From: JAGWBJ01 sp034423015
GTDB taxonomy: Bacteria > Chloroflexota > Dehalococcoidia > Lucifugimonadales > JAGWBF01
Reading direction: 5' to 3'
DNA length: 64,000 nt
NCBI GenBank assembly: GCA_034423015.1
Contig: DAOUJG010000036.1
Span: 41,340-105,339, forward strand
The position numbers and the translations under genes were made by a program. Numbering within the stretch: position 1 is the stretch's first letter; each line of letters begins with the position of its first letter. Below the pieces are notes generated by a model, which was not told where the DNA came from, did not search any database, and saw nothing but the letters and a program-made list of their open reading frames with translations. Shown here one piece after another: positions 1 to 8,493 of the stretch.

Positions 1-261
1 GTCGTATATGACACCAGGGTCCCTGGCCCAGAAGGTGTACGCGGCGGCGCAGTGGACGACACCGTCGCACCCTCGGAGCCCCCGGGAGACGGACTCCCTG
101 TCCCGTATGTCTCCCGGTACCGTCTCGAAGCCCGTGCCCTTCAGATTTAAGGTGCTGCTCCCGGGCCTTACCAGGGCCCTGACACTATGCCCGGAAGCCT
201 CCAGGGACCGGGCCACGTTGGCCCCCACGAAGCCCGTGGCCCCGGTTACCAGTACCTTCAT
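1..261 (-). CDS. hpnA: Hopanoid-associated sugar epimerase HpnA, N-terminal part (runs off window)
   Basis: The frame starts with ATG at 261 and runs off the left edge, so only the first 87 residues are visible. It opens with a Rossmann nucleotide-binding segment (MKVLVTGATGFVG, the GxxGxxG motif of NAD-dependent epimerases/dehydratases), then a VHCAAAYTFWARDP stretch that is typical of the HpnA branch of the extended short-chain dehydrogenases. HpnA-type genes are found with hopanoid side-chain genes, and here hpnG and hpnH lie directly upstream on the same strand, which supports the specific name. The exact substrate of HpnA is not firmly established; a generic NAD-dependent epimerase is the alternative. 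The start is 21 bp after the hpnG stop, so the genes are probably co-transcribed. Confidence 0.75.
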   Translation of the reverse strand, partial: MKVLVTGATGFVGANVARSLEASGHSVRALVRPGSSTLNLKGTGFETVPGDIRDRESVSRGLRGCDGVVHCAAAYTFWARDPGVIYD

Positions 262-282
262 CCATACTCCCGGAACCCTGCT

Positions 283-1047
283 CTAACCTCGAGGGCCGCC
301 GCCGGCCCCGACCGCGGCTGCCCGGGGCCGCGAGTCGACTGCTTCCAGAAAGGCCTCTTCCAGAAAGGACAGTACGAAGGGTCCCAGGCTGCTCTTGGCC
401 CGACGTGCCTGGCCGCGAAGCCTGGCGACGGCGGGAAAGTGGCGGGGCCGCGCGGCCAGCCCCAGGGCCACGCGGGCGGCCTGGACCAGGATGCCCCTGT
501 CCCCCAGCTCCGCCACGAAGGGCGGCAGCTCCTGGGCGGCCAGGTCCAGCACCGAGCGCACGCTGAGGAAGGGCACACCGCGGCGGGCGCACTCCCGGGC
601 CAGCCAGTAGTCCTCCATCGTCACCGCCAGGGCGCCGGTCTGCCGGCCGTGGGAGCGCTTCTCCCCGGCGGTGCGGAGGGCCGCGTCTACGGTGAGGGTG
701 TCCCCCGTACGGCAGCGGGCCCCGGACCGCTCCAGGGCCGCCTCTGCGGCCTGGAGGAGGCCCCGGTCGCACTCGATTGGGTCGTCTCCCCCGGCGGTCA
801 GCAGGCGCGTAGCCGCCACCAGGTCGCCCGTGTCCAGGCCGTCATCGAGGGCTCCCGCGAAGCCCACGGCCAAGACCCCGCCGACGTGCGGGCGCCCGTC
901 CAGGAAGGACCCCAGAGTGGCGGGGGCCCGGGTCCCGCCGACTCCGGTGACGCAGACCCCGGTGACGGAGCCAAGGGAGCGCGCGGAAGCGCCGGACCAC
1001 GTGACGGTCGGCGCTTCCCGCTTCATCGGAGCCGCAATTACGATCAA
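283..1047 (-). CDS. hpnG: Hopanoid-associated nucleosidase HpnG (adenosylhopane nucleosidase)
   Basis: A 254-residue protein of the purine-nucleoside phosphorylase/MTA-SAH nucleosidase superfamily. The C-terminal half contains MEDYWLARECARRGVPFL, the segment that carries the active-site glutamate in this superfamily, followed by VRSVLD. Near the N-terminus is a TGVGG-like nucleotide-binding stretch. In hopanoid producers HpnG removes adenine from adenosylhopane, the product of HpnH, to give ribosylhopane in the bacteriohopanepolyol pathway. The gene lies between hpnH (upstream, 21 bp gap) and hpnA (downstream), the expected order for a side-chain cluster. Without hpnH next door it would only be called a nucleosidase-family protein. 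Confidence 0.8.
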   Translation of the reverse strand: MIVIAAPMKREAPTVTWSGASARSLGSVTGVCVTGVGGTRAPATLGSFLDGRPHVGGVLAVGFAGALDDGLDTGDLVAATRLLTAGGDDPIECDRGLLQAAEAALERSGARCRTGDTLTVDAALRTAGEKRSHGRQTGALAVTMEDYWLARECARRGVPFLSVRSVLDLAAQELPPFVAELGDRGILVQAARVALGLAARPRHFPAVARLRGQARRAKSSLGPFVLSFLEEAFLEAVDSRPRAAAVGAGGGPRG

Positions 1048-1068
1048 CGACCGTTCCTCTATAGCGTC

Positions 1069-2109
1069 CTAGGCCGCGGTGATGCCGCTCTTGCTCACCG
1101 CCCCGGACTTGATCAGCGTTACCCAGTCCCTTGGGCTGGATATGGCGTTGAAGATGGTGGCCGACTCGAAGCCGCAGTGCATCATGCACCCCGCGCACCT
1201 GGGGTCCTTGCCGACGCCGTACTTCTCCCACAGGTCCTTGTCGAAGAGCTGCTTGACGTCCTGGACATGCTCGTCGGCCAGGGGGTAGCAGGGCTTCCTC
1301 CACCCCATTACCGTGTAGGTGGGGTTGGAGTAGGCGGTGCACTGGTACTCCCGCTCCCCCCGGAGGAAGTTGAGGTACAGGGGGTTGTTGTACAGCCTCA
1401 GGCCGTCGACCTTGCTCTCGTCGAGGATCTCCTTGAAGGCGTCCCTGGACTCCTTCCGCGTCAGGAAGAGGTCGTGGTCGGGGGCGTGCTCGTAGTCGTA
1501 GCCGGGGGACACCATGCACCCCTCGACCCCCAGCTCGGTCATGTCCTTGAAGAGGGCGTGGATGTCCTCGACGTCGCACCCCCGGAAGATGGTGGTGTTG
1601 GTGCAGACCCGGTAGCCGCCGTCCAGCGCCGCCTCGATGGCCTGCCTGGCCCTGCGGAACACGCCCTTGCGGGCCACGAACTCGTCGTGCTTCTCCTCCA
1701 TGCCGTCCATGTGGACGACCCACGACAGGTACTTGGAGGGGGGCACCTTCTTCATGACCCTCTCCAGCAGCAGGCCGTTGGTGCAACAGTAGACGAAGTA
1801 CCTGCGGCGGACCAGCTCGTTGATTATCTCGTCGATCTTGGGGTGTATCGTGGGCTCCCCGCCGGCGATGGAAACGATGGGCGCGCCGGAGCTCGCCACG
1901 GCGTTTACCGCCTCGTCCACGGGCATCATCTTGTCCATTACGGACCTGTACTCGTGTATACGGCCGCACCCGATGCAGGCCAGGTTGCACATCTCCAGGG
2001 GCTCCAGCATGGTCACCAGGGGGAACCGCTTTCGGCCCGTGAGGCGGTTCTTGAGCATGTAACACGCCAGCCTCACCGACAGCTCCATGGGCCGCGTCGC
2101 TCTCTTCAT
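1069..2109 (-). CDS. hpnH: Adenosyl-hopene transferase HpnH (radical SAM)
   Basis: Radical SAM enzyme that joins a 5'-deoxyadenosyl group to diploptene, the first step of extended hopanoid side-chain synthesis. The CxxxCxxC cluster motif is CNLACIGC, preceded by MLEPLEM as in other HpnH proteins; GGEPTIHP is the SAM-binding GGE motif. Further cysteines sit in the C-terminal region (DPRCAGCMMHCGFES), as in the DUF3463 tail of the family. The chosen ATG at 2109 has AAGGA seven bases upstream; an ATG at 2142 adds 11 residues and starts 5 bp after the upstream stop, and is almost as likely. Length (346 residues) fits the family. It lies between the prenyl synthase gene and hpnG in one minus-strand operon. 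Confidence 0.88.
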   Translation of the reverse strand: MKRATRPMELSVRLACYMLKNRLTGRKRFPLVTMLEPLEMCNLACIGCGRIHEYRSVMDKMMPVDEAVNAVASSGAPIVSIAGGEPTIHPKIDEIINELVRRRYFVYCCTNGLLLERVMKKVPPSKYLSWVVHMDGMEEKHDEFVARKGVFRRARQAIEAALDGGYRVCTNTTIFRGCDVEDIHALFKDMTELGVEGCMVSPGYDYEHAPDHDLFLTRKESRDAFKEILDESKVDGLRLYNNPLYLNFLRGEREYQCTAYSNPTYTVMGWRKPCYPLADEHVQDVKQLFDKDLWEKYGVGKDPRCAGCMMHCGFESATIFNAISSPRDWVTLIKSGAVSKSGITAA

Positions 2110-2147
2110 GTGCCCGTCCTTATCTTTCCGTCCGTATGCCATGGACT

Positions 2148-3251
2148 TCAGTACTGCCGCGCCGCCAGAAACTCGGTCAGGAGGCGGACCTCCTCCCGGG
2201 CCCAGCCGGGCATGGAGACCGGCTCCACTTCCCTCAGGGCCAGCTCCGCCTGCTCCCTGGTCATCCGTTCGGCGTACTCCGCCACGTTCAGCTCGTCCAG
2301 AAGGCCGAGCACGTCCTGCACGCACTCGTCGTCCAGGGTCTCCCGGCTGTACGCCTCCCTAAGCCTGTCCCTGGCGGGGTCGGGGGCCACGCTCAGCGCG
2401 TAGACCACTGGGAAGGACTTCTTCTTGCGGCGGATGTCGTTGCCCACCGACTTGCCAGTGGCCCCCTGGTCTCCCCAAATGCCCAGGATGTCGTCCCGGA
2501 TCTGGAAGGCGCGGCCCAGCCGGCTGCCGCACCGTGAGAAGGCGCGGACATCCTCGGGCTCGTCGGAGGATATCAGGGCGCCCATCTCCATGCCGCAACG
2601 AATGAGGGCGCCCGTCTTCCGGGAGACCATCTGGAGATAGTCGTCGAGGCCGATGTCCAGCCTCCCCTCGAATGCCAGGTCCGAGCACTGGCCCATGGTC
2701 ATCTCCAGGTATCCGTTGGTCAGCAGCAGGGACGCCCCCACCGCCTTCTTGGAAGAGACACCGCGCCGCGTGAGCCTCAGGGCGGCCAGGTCGGCAAGGG
2801 AGCGCATGGCGTTGCCCGCGACCAGCGCCTGGGGCTGACCCCAGACGGACCATACGGAGGGCTGGTGGCGGCGCTCAACGTCCCCGTCCTGGATGTCGTC
2901 GTGGATGAGGGAGAAGTTGTGGACCAGCTCGAGGGCGGCCGCGGCGGGCAGTCCCCGGCGCCAACCGTCGCCCAGGGCCTCGCACGCGAAGAGGCACAGC
3001 GTCGGCCTCAGGGCCTTGCCCTGGGAGGATGGGGAGTCGACGTCGTTGCCCTGGGAGTCGGCCCAGCCCATGTGATAGCGGAGCATGGAATAGAGGCCGC
3101 GGACTTCACCCGCGGCGGGCATGAGGGGGACCGTGGCGTCCAGCTCGCTCTCCAGGTCGTCCCGGTACCGGGAGAACATGGGGGGCAGCGTCGGCCCGGG
3201 GGGCTCCTGCGTCCTGGTTCCAGCCGTGCTCGTGCCAGGTGGGTTTATCAT
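2148..3251 (-). CDS. Polyprenyl (farnesyl/geranylgeranyl type) diphosphate synthase
   Basis: All-trans isoprenyl diphosphate synthase that condenses isopentenyl diphosphate with allylic diphosphates. Seen in order: GKALRP (substrate binding), first aspartate-rich motif in LIHDDIQDGDVERR (DDxxD), GxLxEMxxGQ-like YLEMTMGQ, and second aspartate-rich motif QIRDDILGIWGD. Length is 367 residues with an N-terminal Pro/Gly/Thr-rich leader before the catalytic core, so a later ATG at 3179 is possible. It is the first gene of the hopanoid operon, so it may supply the farnesyl diphosphate that becomes squalene; no squalene or hopene cyclase gene lies in this window. Chain length cannot be set with confidence from sequence alone. 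Confidence 0.85.
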   Translation of the reverse strand: MINPPGTSTAGTRTQEPPGPTLPPMFSRYRDDLESELDATVPLMPAAGEVRGLYSMLRYHMGWADSQGNDVDSPSSQGKALRPTLCLFACEALGDGWRRGLPAAAALELVHNFSLIHDDIQDGDVERRHQPSVWSVWGQPQALVAGNAMRSLADLAALRLTRRGVSSKKAVGASLLLTNGYLEMTMGQCSDLAFEGRLDIGLDDYLQMVSRKTGALIRCGMEMGALISSDEPEDVRAFSRCGSRLGRAFQIRDDILGIWGDQGATGKSVGNDIRRKKKSFPVVYALSVAPDPARDRLREAYSRETLDDECVQDVLGLLDELNVAEYAERMTREQAELALREVEPVSMPGWAREEVRLLTEFLAARQY

Positions 3252-3304
3252 GGGCAGGCTAACACTCCCCCCGGGAGATACATCGGCAGACGATGTTTGA
3301 AATG

Positions 3305-4282
3305 CTAACAAAGGGCTGGAGGGCTGTCAATACGCCCAAGGGGACTGTCAATGCTGTGATGAGGCCCCAAATCCCCTGCGGGCGGCTGCTGGCCCAACAG
3401 CAACGCGAGCTGCCGCGCGTTGACGATCCCTTGGTCCTGGTAGTTGGTGTTGAACAGGACGTGGGTAGTCCGCGTCTCTTCCTGGAGGCTGCGCAGCCGC
3501 GGCGCCCACTCCTCCAGCTCCTCGACGGGATAGTAGTAGTCGAAGCGCTCCGAGGCCGCCTTCCCCCGCTTCTCCCAGGTCCGGCTGTTCCTGCCGTGGA
3601 ACCGGACGTATCCCACGTCGGTGGTGGCGGCCGCGACCGGGGGCACCGAGGACCTGAAGCCGGCCGGCGAGTCGACGCACACGTAGGTGAGGCCGTGGTC
3701 GCGGAGGAACCCCAGTGTCCGCTCCGCGCCCCCTTCCTCCAGCCAGGCGGCGTTGCGGAACTCCACGGCCAGCCGGCAGCCGGGCAGTCTCTCCCGGCAC
3801 TCCAGCAGGAGCTCCCTGTTGGAGCGGCCCGGGTGGAACCAGGGAGGGAACTGGAACAGCACCATGCCGAGCTTGCCCGCCTCCATGAGGGGTGACAGGG
3901 CGTCCAGGAACAGGGCCCACGTCTCCTGACCGACGTCGGACGGCAGGTCCTTCATGTAAACCCGGCCCTTGTCCAGCAGGCCCCGGGGCAGCCCGACCTG
4001 CAGGTCCCTGGGCAGGGCCCTCGGGTCCGCCGCGTGTCCCGTGAACAGGGCGTAGGCCTTGACGTGGAAGATGAAGCCGGGGGGCGTGCGCTGGACCCAC
4101 AGCTCGCTGTTGCGGCGGGAGGGCAAAGCGTAGTAGGAGCTGTCCACCTCCACGGTGGGGAAGTTCGCGGAGTAGTAGCGCAGGCGGGTCTCCGGCGTCT
4201 TGACTGGGGGCGGGTAGAAGAGGCCGCTCTCCAGCAGGCTCCGGTCGGTCCACGAGCAGGTGCCTATCAGTATGCGGCCCAT
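3305..4282 (-). CDS. DUF72 family protein
   Basis: A 325-residue protein of the widespread DUF72 (YecE-like) TIM-barrel family. Family hallmarks are the start ILIGTCSWTDRSLL, the YYSANFPTVEVDSSYYALP block, the LFQFPPWF strand, and AVEFRN(A)AW. The biochemical role of the family is not established. The ATG at 4282 gives the conserved N-terminus directly. The C-terminal 20 residues after LALLLGQQP are Ser/Pro-rich and not conserved-looking. It lies 39 bp downstream of the Ldh-type dehydrogenase on the same strand, and its stop falls about 50 bp before the start of the prenyl synthase gene. Confidence 0.85.
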   Translation of the reverse strand: MGRILIGTCSWTDRSLLESGLFYPPPVKTPETRLRYYSANFPTVEVDSSYYALPSRRNSELWVQRTPPGFIFHVKAYALFTGHAADPRALPRDLQVGLPRGLLDKGRVYMKDLPSDVGQETWALFLDALSPLMEAGKLGMVLFQFPPWFHPGRSNRELLLECRERLPGCRLAVEFRNAAWLEEGGAERTLGFLRDHGLTYVCVDSPAGFRSSVPPVAAATTDVGYVRFHGRNSRTWEKRGKAASERFDYYYPVEELEEWAPRLRSLQEETRTTHVLFNTNYQDQGIVNARQLALLLGQQPPAGDLGPHHSIDSPLGRIDSPPALC

Positions 4283-4321
4283 GTCGCCCGGGTTGGGGAG
4301 ATGCGCGGCGGAGCGCGGCCC

Positions 4322-5374
4322 CTAGGGACTGCCTATGGCGTCCTCCAGCTTGTGCCGCTGGACGAGCTCGGTTATCTGCGCCCAGGTGTCGTCCTCGATG
4401 AAGATGCCTTCCTTGAGCCTGGTCTGCTCGGTGACGTACTCCACCTCGCCCGGGTAGTAGATGCGGTCGAAGCCCTTGGCCGGGGAGGTGTCCTTCACGT
4501 ACTCGGCGAAGGCCCGCATCTCCTCCTTGAACTCGGCCAGGGGCCTGAAGGCCTCCACCTTGAAGACGGCTATGAAGCACCCGTCGTTGTGGCGGGCCAG
4601 GGGGTCGATGCCGAAGCCCAGGCCCGTGAGGATCCCCGAGAACATCTCCACCATGAAGCTGAGGCCGTACCCCTTGTGGCCCTGGTCGGCGCCGACGGGG
4701 AGGATGGCGCCCCCCGCGTAGTAGTCCTCGGGGTCGGTGGTGGGGTTGCCCTCCTTGTCCACCACCCATCCCAGGGGCATGGGCTGACGCCGGTTCCTGG
4801 AGAGGCTCACCTTCCCCGCCGCCACGGCGCTGGTGGCCATGTCCAGCAGCACGACGCCGTCCACGTTGGCCGGCACCCCGATGCAGATGGGGTTGGTGCC
4901 CAGCCTCCGCTCCCTGCCGCCGAAGGGGGCCACGGCCTTGGGCCCGGCGCCGGAGTCGGCGGTGATGATGGCGATCATGTCCTCCTCGACGGCCATGGTC
5001 GGGTAGTCTCCCAGGCGGCCTATGTGGCTCTGGTAGTGGATGGTCATGGCCGCGACGTTCTGGGTCCTGGCCTTCTCGATGGCCATGCGCATGGCGCGCT
5101 CTGTCACCACGAACCCGAACCCCCAGTTGCCGTTTATGACCGCGGTGGTGGGAGACTCCTGCTCCACCACGAAGGGCGCGCCGGGGACGATGTGGCCCTT
5201 GTGTATGCGCTCGACGTACTCCGGGAGATGGATCACGCCGTGGGAGTCGTGGCCCACCAAGTTGGCCTTCACCTGGTGGCGGGCGACTATCGTGGCCTCC
5301 TCTTCCGAGACCCCCTCGGCGCGGTAGACGTGATACACCACCCTCCTCAGGTAGTCGTCGGAGAACACTGGCAT
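4322..5374 (-). CDS. Ldh family (malate/L-lactate type) NAD(P)-dependent oxidoreductase
   Basis: A 350-residue member of the LDH2/MDG2 family (malate, ureidoglycolate, sulfolactate and related 2-hydroxyacid dehydrogenases), which is unrelated to classical LDH. Evidence: N-terminal helices ending in NLVGHDSHGVIHLPEYVERI with the conserved D-S-H-G, the AIEKARTQNVAAMTIHYQSHIGRLGDY segment with the active-site His, and the dinucleotide-binding GTNPICIGVP and LDMATSAVAAGKV blocks. The ATG at 5374 follows a GGGAGG ribosome-binding site at good spacing; an open frame continues upstream but is not coding-like. The substrate cannot be told from sequence: neighbours (DUF72 downstream, divergent HEPN gene upstream) give no pathway hint. 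Confidence 0.85.
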   Translation of the reverse strand: MPVFSDDYLRRVVYHVYRAEGVSEEEATIVARHQVKANLVGHDSHGVIHLPEYVERIHKGHIVPGAPFVVEQESPTTAVINGNWGFGFVVTERAMRMAIEKARTQNVAAMTIHYQSHIGRLGDYPTMAVEEDMIAIITADSGAGPKAVAPFGGRERRLGTNPICIGVPANVDGVVLLDMATSAVAAGKVSLSRNRRQPMPLGWVVDKEGNPTTDPEDYYAGGAILPVGADQGHKGYGLSFMVEMFSGILTGLGFGIDPLARHNDGCFIAVFKVEAFRPLAEFKEEMRAFAEYVKDTSPAKGFDRIYYPGEVEYVTEQTRLKEGIFIEDDTWAQITELVQRHKLEDAIGSP

Positions 5375-5539
5375 GGCCGTCCACCTCCCGGGCTGCGGCG
5401 ACCCACTGCCGCAATGTGGCTTCACAGTGTATAGTACGGCCCAAGGCTTGTCCATCGTAGGCGCGGGCCGGCGGTCGCGGTAGGGTGGAAGGTGGCAATG
5501 CCCGTCGCTCCCAGATTCCAGCGTAAGGAGGCGTGACGA

Positions 5540-6217
5540 ATGACCTCCCGTAGCGCCGATCAGCTCACCGCCAGGGTCCTCAGGGACAGAAAAGACCGGG
5601 AGAACGACGGCTACCCGCAAAACCTGTCCCTCCGGGTGCACCGGACCATCAGCTGGATCGGCCGTGCCGAGATGGCCGGCGACGACCCCGACATCGCCTT
5701 CGCCTGCTACTGGATCGCCTTCAACGCCGCCTACGCCGAGGACACTGACGGATCCACCGAGATCCGCGAACGGGACCTGATTGGCGGCTACTTCACCAAG
5801 ATACTCAAGCTCGATGCCGAGCGGACCATCTATGAGGCCATCTGGGACCGATTCTCGGGCCCGGTGCGGCTCATCCTGAAAAACAGGTACGTCTATCAGC
5901 CTTTCTGGAAGCACGTCAACGGAGTCGAGGGGTACGGTGACTGGGAGGCATGGTTTGACCGCGAACAGGCCCGCATAGGCCGCGCTCTGGCTCAGCAGGA
6001 GACCCTGCTGGTGCTAAACCTGCTGTTCGACCGTCTATATGTGCTGCGAAACCAGATTATGCACGGCGGGTCGACGTGGAACAGCAGCGTCAATCGCAGC
6101 CAAGTGCGGGACGGAGCGGCGATCATGGGGTTCCTGGTGCCCATATTTGTGAAAGTGATGATGGACCACCCGGACGAGCCGTGGGGAATGAATTACTATC
6201 CGGTCGTGGACCCGTAG
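5540..6217 (+). CDS. HEPN-domain protein, stand-alone
   Basis: A 225-residue, mainly helical protein. Near the C-terminus RNQIMH (residues 170-175) matches the Rx4H catalytic motif of HEPN domains, and the surrounding LLFDRLYVLRNQIMHGG has the usual HEPN helix context. HEPN proteins are often metal-independent RNases in toxin-antitoxin and defence systems, but many act in stress responses or are inactive; no nucleotidyltransferase (MNT) partner gene is next to it. The ATG has a strong TAAGGAGG ribosome-binding site. It is divergent from the Ldh gene and is followed by a hairpin terminator at about 6237. Function as an RNase is inference from the motif. Confidence 0.7.
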   Translation: MTSRSADQLTARVLRDRKDRENDGYPQNLSLRVHRTISWIGRAEMAGDDPDIAFACYWIAFNAAYAEDTDGSTEIRERDLIGGYFTKILKLDAERTIYEAIWDRFSGPVRLILKNRYVYQPFWKHVNGVEGYGDWEAWFDREQARIGRALAQQETLLVLNLLFDRLYVLRNQIMHGGSTWNSSVNRSQVRDGAAIMGFLVPIFVKVMMDHPDEPWGMNYYPVVDP

Positions 6218-6236
6218 GCCGGTACGCGATACCCTT

Positions 6237-6264
6237 CCTCCGCGGGCATGACGGAGGTATTTTG
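6237..6264 (+). terminator. Candidate rho-independent terminator after the HEPN gene
   Basis: CCTCCG at 6237-6242 pairs with CGGAGG at 6252-6257 around a 9-base loop, followed by TATTTTG. It lies 20 bp after the HEPN stop and before the phosphatase gene. The loop and right arm (cgggcatgacgga) also resemble a fragment of the dispersed repeat seen near 33571, so the terminator may have been made from a repeat. Confidence 0.5.
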
Positions 6265-6349
6265 ACGCCGGGTCGGGCCGCTGATAATATGTGTGAGTCC
6301 TCCCGCGGGGCCGTTCTCAGCGCCTTCACCATGCGGGGGACGGAGGCAG

Positions 6350-6964
6350 ATGAGGCTCATACTGGTCCGTCACGGCGAGACGGAGTGGAACAGGGAGGGC
6401 CGGTTCCAGGGGCAGAGCCCCGTCGGCCTCAGCGAGAAGGGCGTCAGGCAGGCCCGGGAGACGGCCAAGGCCCTGGTGGCCATGAAGCCCACCGCCATCT
6501 ACTCCAGTCCCCTCACCCGCGCCATGATGACCGCCGATGAGATAGGCAGGGCAGTGTCGCTGGAGGTCACCCCCCTGGAGGGCATCAAGGAAGTGCACCT
6601 GGGCGAGATGGAGGGCATCACCGGAAGGGAGATGCGGGACAGGTTCGGCCAGTTCTATGCGACCTGGCGCAGAGACCCCTCCCAGGCGGTGTTTCCCGCC
6701 GGAGAGTCCATGCGGCAGCTCCAGGAGCGGGCCTGGAACGCCATCGTCGGCCTGGAGAAGGCCCACCCCAACGGTGCGGTGGTGGCCGTCTCCCACAACT
6801 TCGCCATCCGGACGATCCTCTGCCGGTTCATGGGCCTTCCCCTCTCCCGCTTCCACAGGCTGAGGGTCGACCTGGCCTCGGTGGGGGTGCTGCAGACCAA
6901 CGGTTCCAACCGCCAGATGCTGGCCATGAACGAGCGTTGCCACCTTCCCGAGGAGGTCCGCTAG
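6350..6964 (+). CDS. Histidine phosphatase (phosphoglycerate-mutase-like) family protein
   Basis: A 204-residue member of the histidine phosphatase superfamily. The phosphohistidine motif is LVRHGETEWN at the extreme N-terminus, with the second conserved arginine/serine block YSSPLTRAMMTADEI, the acid residue in HLGEMEG and the second catalytic histidine in VVAVSHNFAIRTIL. This pattern is closest to PhoE/CobC-like broad phosphatases rather than the cofactor-dependent glycolytic mutase, which is longer. The ATG at 6350 follows CGGAGG and places the RHG motif at the usual position; an upstream in-frame start would add unsupported sequence. The stop codon lies inside a 20-bp tandem duplication (6947-6983). 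tilS follows 68 bp downstream. Confidence 0.85.
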   Translation: MRLILVRHGETEWNREGRFQGQSPVGLSEKGVRQARETAKALVAMKPTAIYSSPLTRAMMTADEIGRAVSLEVTPLEGIKEVHLGEMEGITGREMRDRFGQFYATWRRDPSQAVFPAGESMRQLQERAWNAIVGLEKAHPNGAVVAVSHNFAIRTILCRFMGLPLSRFHRLRVDLASVGVLQTNGSNRQMLAMNERCHLPEEVR

Positions 6965-6983
6965 GGCCCGAGGAGGTCCGCTA
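6947..6983 (+). repeat. 20-bp tandem duplication across a stop codon
   Basis: The 17-base unit cccgaggaggtccgcta occurs at 6947-6963 and again at 6967-6983, a period of 20 bases. The first copy contains the last codons and stop of the phosphatase gene; the second copy lies in the gap before tilS. The duplicated GAGGAGG would also add a second purine-rich sequence upstream of tilS, but it is about 55 bp from the tilS start. Confidence 0.8.
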
Positions 6984-7032
6984 CGGCCGCCGTCGTGTCC
7001 CCGCTCACCCCCGTGAGCCGCCTGGAGTCCCG

Positions 7033-8481
7033 ATGGTCGATAGGCTAGCCCCCGTCGAACGGAAGCTCCGGAGCGCCCTTTGCCGGGAGGGTCTCACCGG
7101 GAGAGACGCCCTCCTGGTCGTTGCGGTATCGGGCGGGCCCGACTCGGTGGCGTTGCTCCACGCCCTGCTCCGCCTGCGGGAGCCGGCCCGCGCAGCCATC
7201 CACGTAGCCCACCTGAACCACAACTTCCGCGGCGAGGAGGCGGAGGAGGACGCCCGGTTCGTGTCCCGCCTGGCGGCGTCCCTGGGGCTCCCCTCGACGG
7301 TGGACAGGGCGGACCCCGTGGCGTACCAGCGGGAGGCGGGGCTGTCCTCCTTCGAGGAGGCCGCCCGGGAGGTGCGCTACTCCTTCCTGTCCAGGGTGGC
7401 CGGGGAGACCGGGGCTGCGGCCGTGGTGCTGGGGCACACCGCCGACGACCACGCCGAGACCGTCCTCATGCACATCCTCCGGGGCAGCGGGCTGCACGGG
7501 CTCCGGGGCATGGAGGCCCTCTCCACATGGCGGGACCGGCAGGGCGGCCGCGAGGCGGTCCTGTTCCGGCCGTTGCTGGAGGTGACCAAGGCCGAAACCG
7601 CGGCCTACTGCTGGGAGCGGGGCCTGGCGTTCAGGGTCGACTCGGGCAACCTGTCGCCCCGGTTCACCCGCAACCGCGTGCGCGACCACCTGCTCCCGGT
7701 GCTGAGGCAGTACAACCCGAGGATAGCCGAAGCCCTGCAGCGCCTGGGCCGTGCCGCGTCGTTGGAGGTGGCCTTCGTCGAGGGGGAGGTGGACCGGGTC
7801 TGGGACTCGGTCGTCCGCATGGGCCGGGACGAGGTCGTCATCGACGGGGCAGGACTGTCAGCACTTCACCCGCTGGTGCGGCTTATGGTGTTCAGGAGGG
7901 CCTACGAGAGGGTGGCGGGCCACACCCGCCGGCTGCGGCAGGCCCACCTGACGGCGATGGACGCCCTCCTGGCATCGAGACCGGGCAAGAGGGTGCAGCT
8001 TCCCGCCGGGCTGACCCTGTCGCGGGGGTACGTCACACTGCACCTGGGCGCGGAGACGCCGGAGACGCCGTGCCCCTTTCCGCCAATGGATGGAGAGTAC
8101 CCCCTTGCCCCGCCGCCGCCTTCGGGGGAAGCCAGCGTGGACCTCCCCGTCTGGAGGGTGGTGTACGGGCTCCAGCCGGCGGGAGGGCAGATAAGGGGCC
8201 GGCCCTTCGACGCGTCCCTGGACGCGGACAGCGTATCCGCCGGGCTGCTGGTGCGCTCCAGGCGCGAGGGAGACCGGTTCCACCCCCTGGGGATGAGGGG
8301 GGAGAAGAAGCTGCAGGACTTCTTCGTGGACCAGAAGGTCCCCCGGGAGTGGCGGGACCGGGTCCCGCTGCTGGTGTCGGGGGGCCGCATAGCCTGGGTC
8401 GTGGGCTACCGGGTGGCGGAGTGGGCCAAGACCACGCCGGACTCCCGGACGGTGCTCCGCGTGGAGTTCTTCACTACCTAG
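7033..8481 (+). CDS. tilS: tRNA(Ile)-lysidine synthetase TilS
   Basis: ATP-dependent ligase that converts C34 of tRNA-Ile(CAU) to lysidine, essential for reading AUA as Ile. The PP-loop AVSGGPDSVALLH is at residues 31-43, then HLNHNFRGEEAEEDARFV, GHTADDHAETVLM and the RNRVRDHLLP block, all hallmarks of TilS. The C-terminal domain carries RSRREGDRFHPLGMRG and KKLQDFF, the TilS-C signature. Length is 482 residues, a full-length enzyme of the long (E. coli/Geobacillus) type. The ATG at 7033 is preferred over an upstream in-frame start because it begins the recognisable N-terminus. It is followed convergently by the amidohydrolase-like gene, 12 bp apart. Confidence 0.9.
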   Translation: MVDRLAPVERKLRSALCREGLTGRDALLVVAVSGGPDSVALLHALLRLREPARAAIHVAHLNHNFRGEEAEEDARFVSRLAASLGLPSTVDRADPVAYQREAGLSSFEEAAREVRYSFLSRVAGETGAAAVVLGHTADDHAETVLMHILRGSGLHGLRGMEALSTWRDRQGGREAVLFRPLLEVTKAETAAYCWERGLAFRVDSGNLSPRFTRNRVRDHLLPVLRQYNPRIAEALQRLGRAASLEVAFVEGEVDRVWDSVVRMGRDEVVIDGAGLSALHPLVRLMVFRRAYERVAGHTRRLRQAHLTAMDALLASRPGKRVQLPAGLTLSRGYVTLHLGAETPETPCPFPPMDGEYPLAPPPPSGEASVDLPVWRVVYGLQPAGGQIRGRPFDASLDADSVSAGLLVRSRREGDRFHPLGMRGEKKLQDFFVDQKVPREWRDRVPLLVSGGRIAWVVGYRVAEWAKTTPDSRTVLRVEFFTT

Positions 8482-8493
8482 GACAGAGCATCC

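Noticed and set aside
187..2403. Long plus-strand open frame antisense to hpnG and hpnH
   Set aside because: The minus-strand genes have clear catalytic motifs; the plus frame is an Arg/Gly/Pro-rich shadow typical of high-GC DNA.
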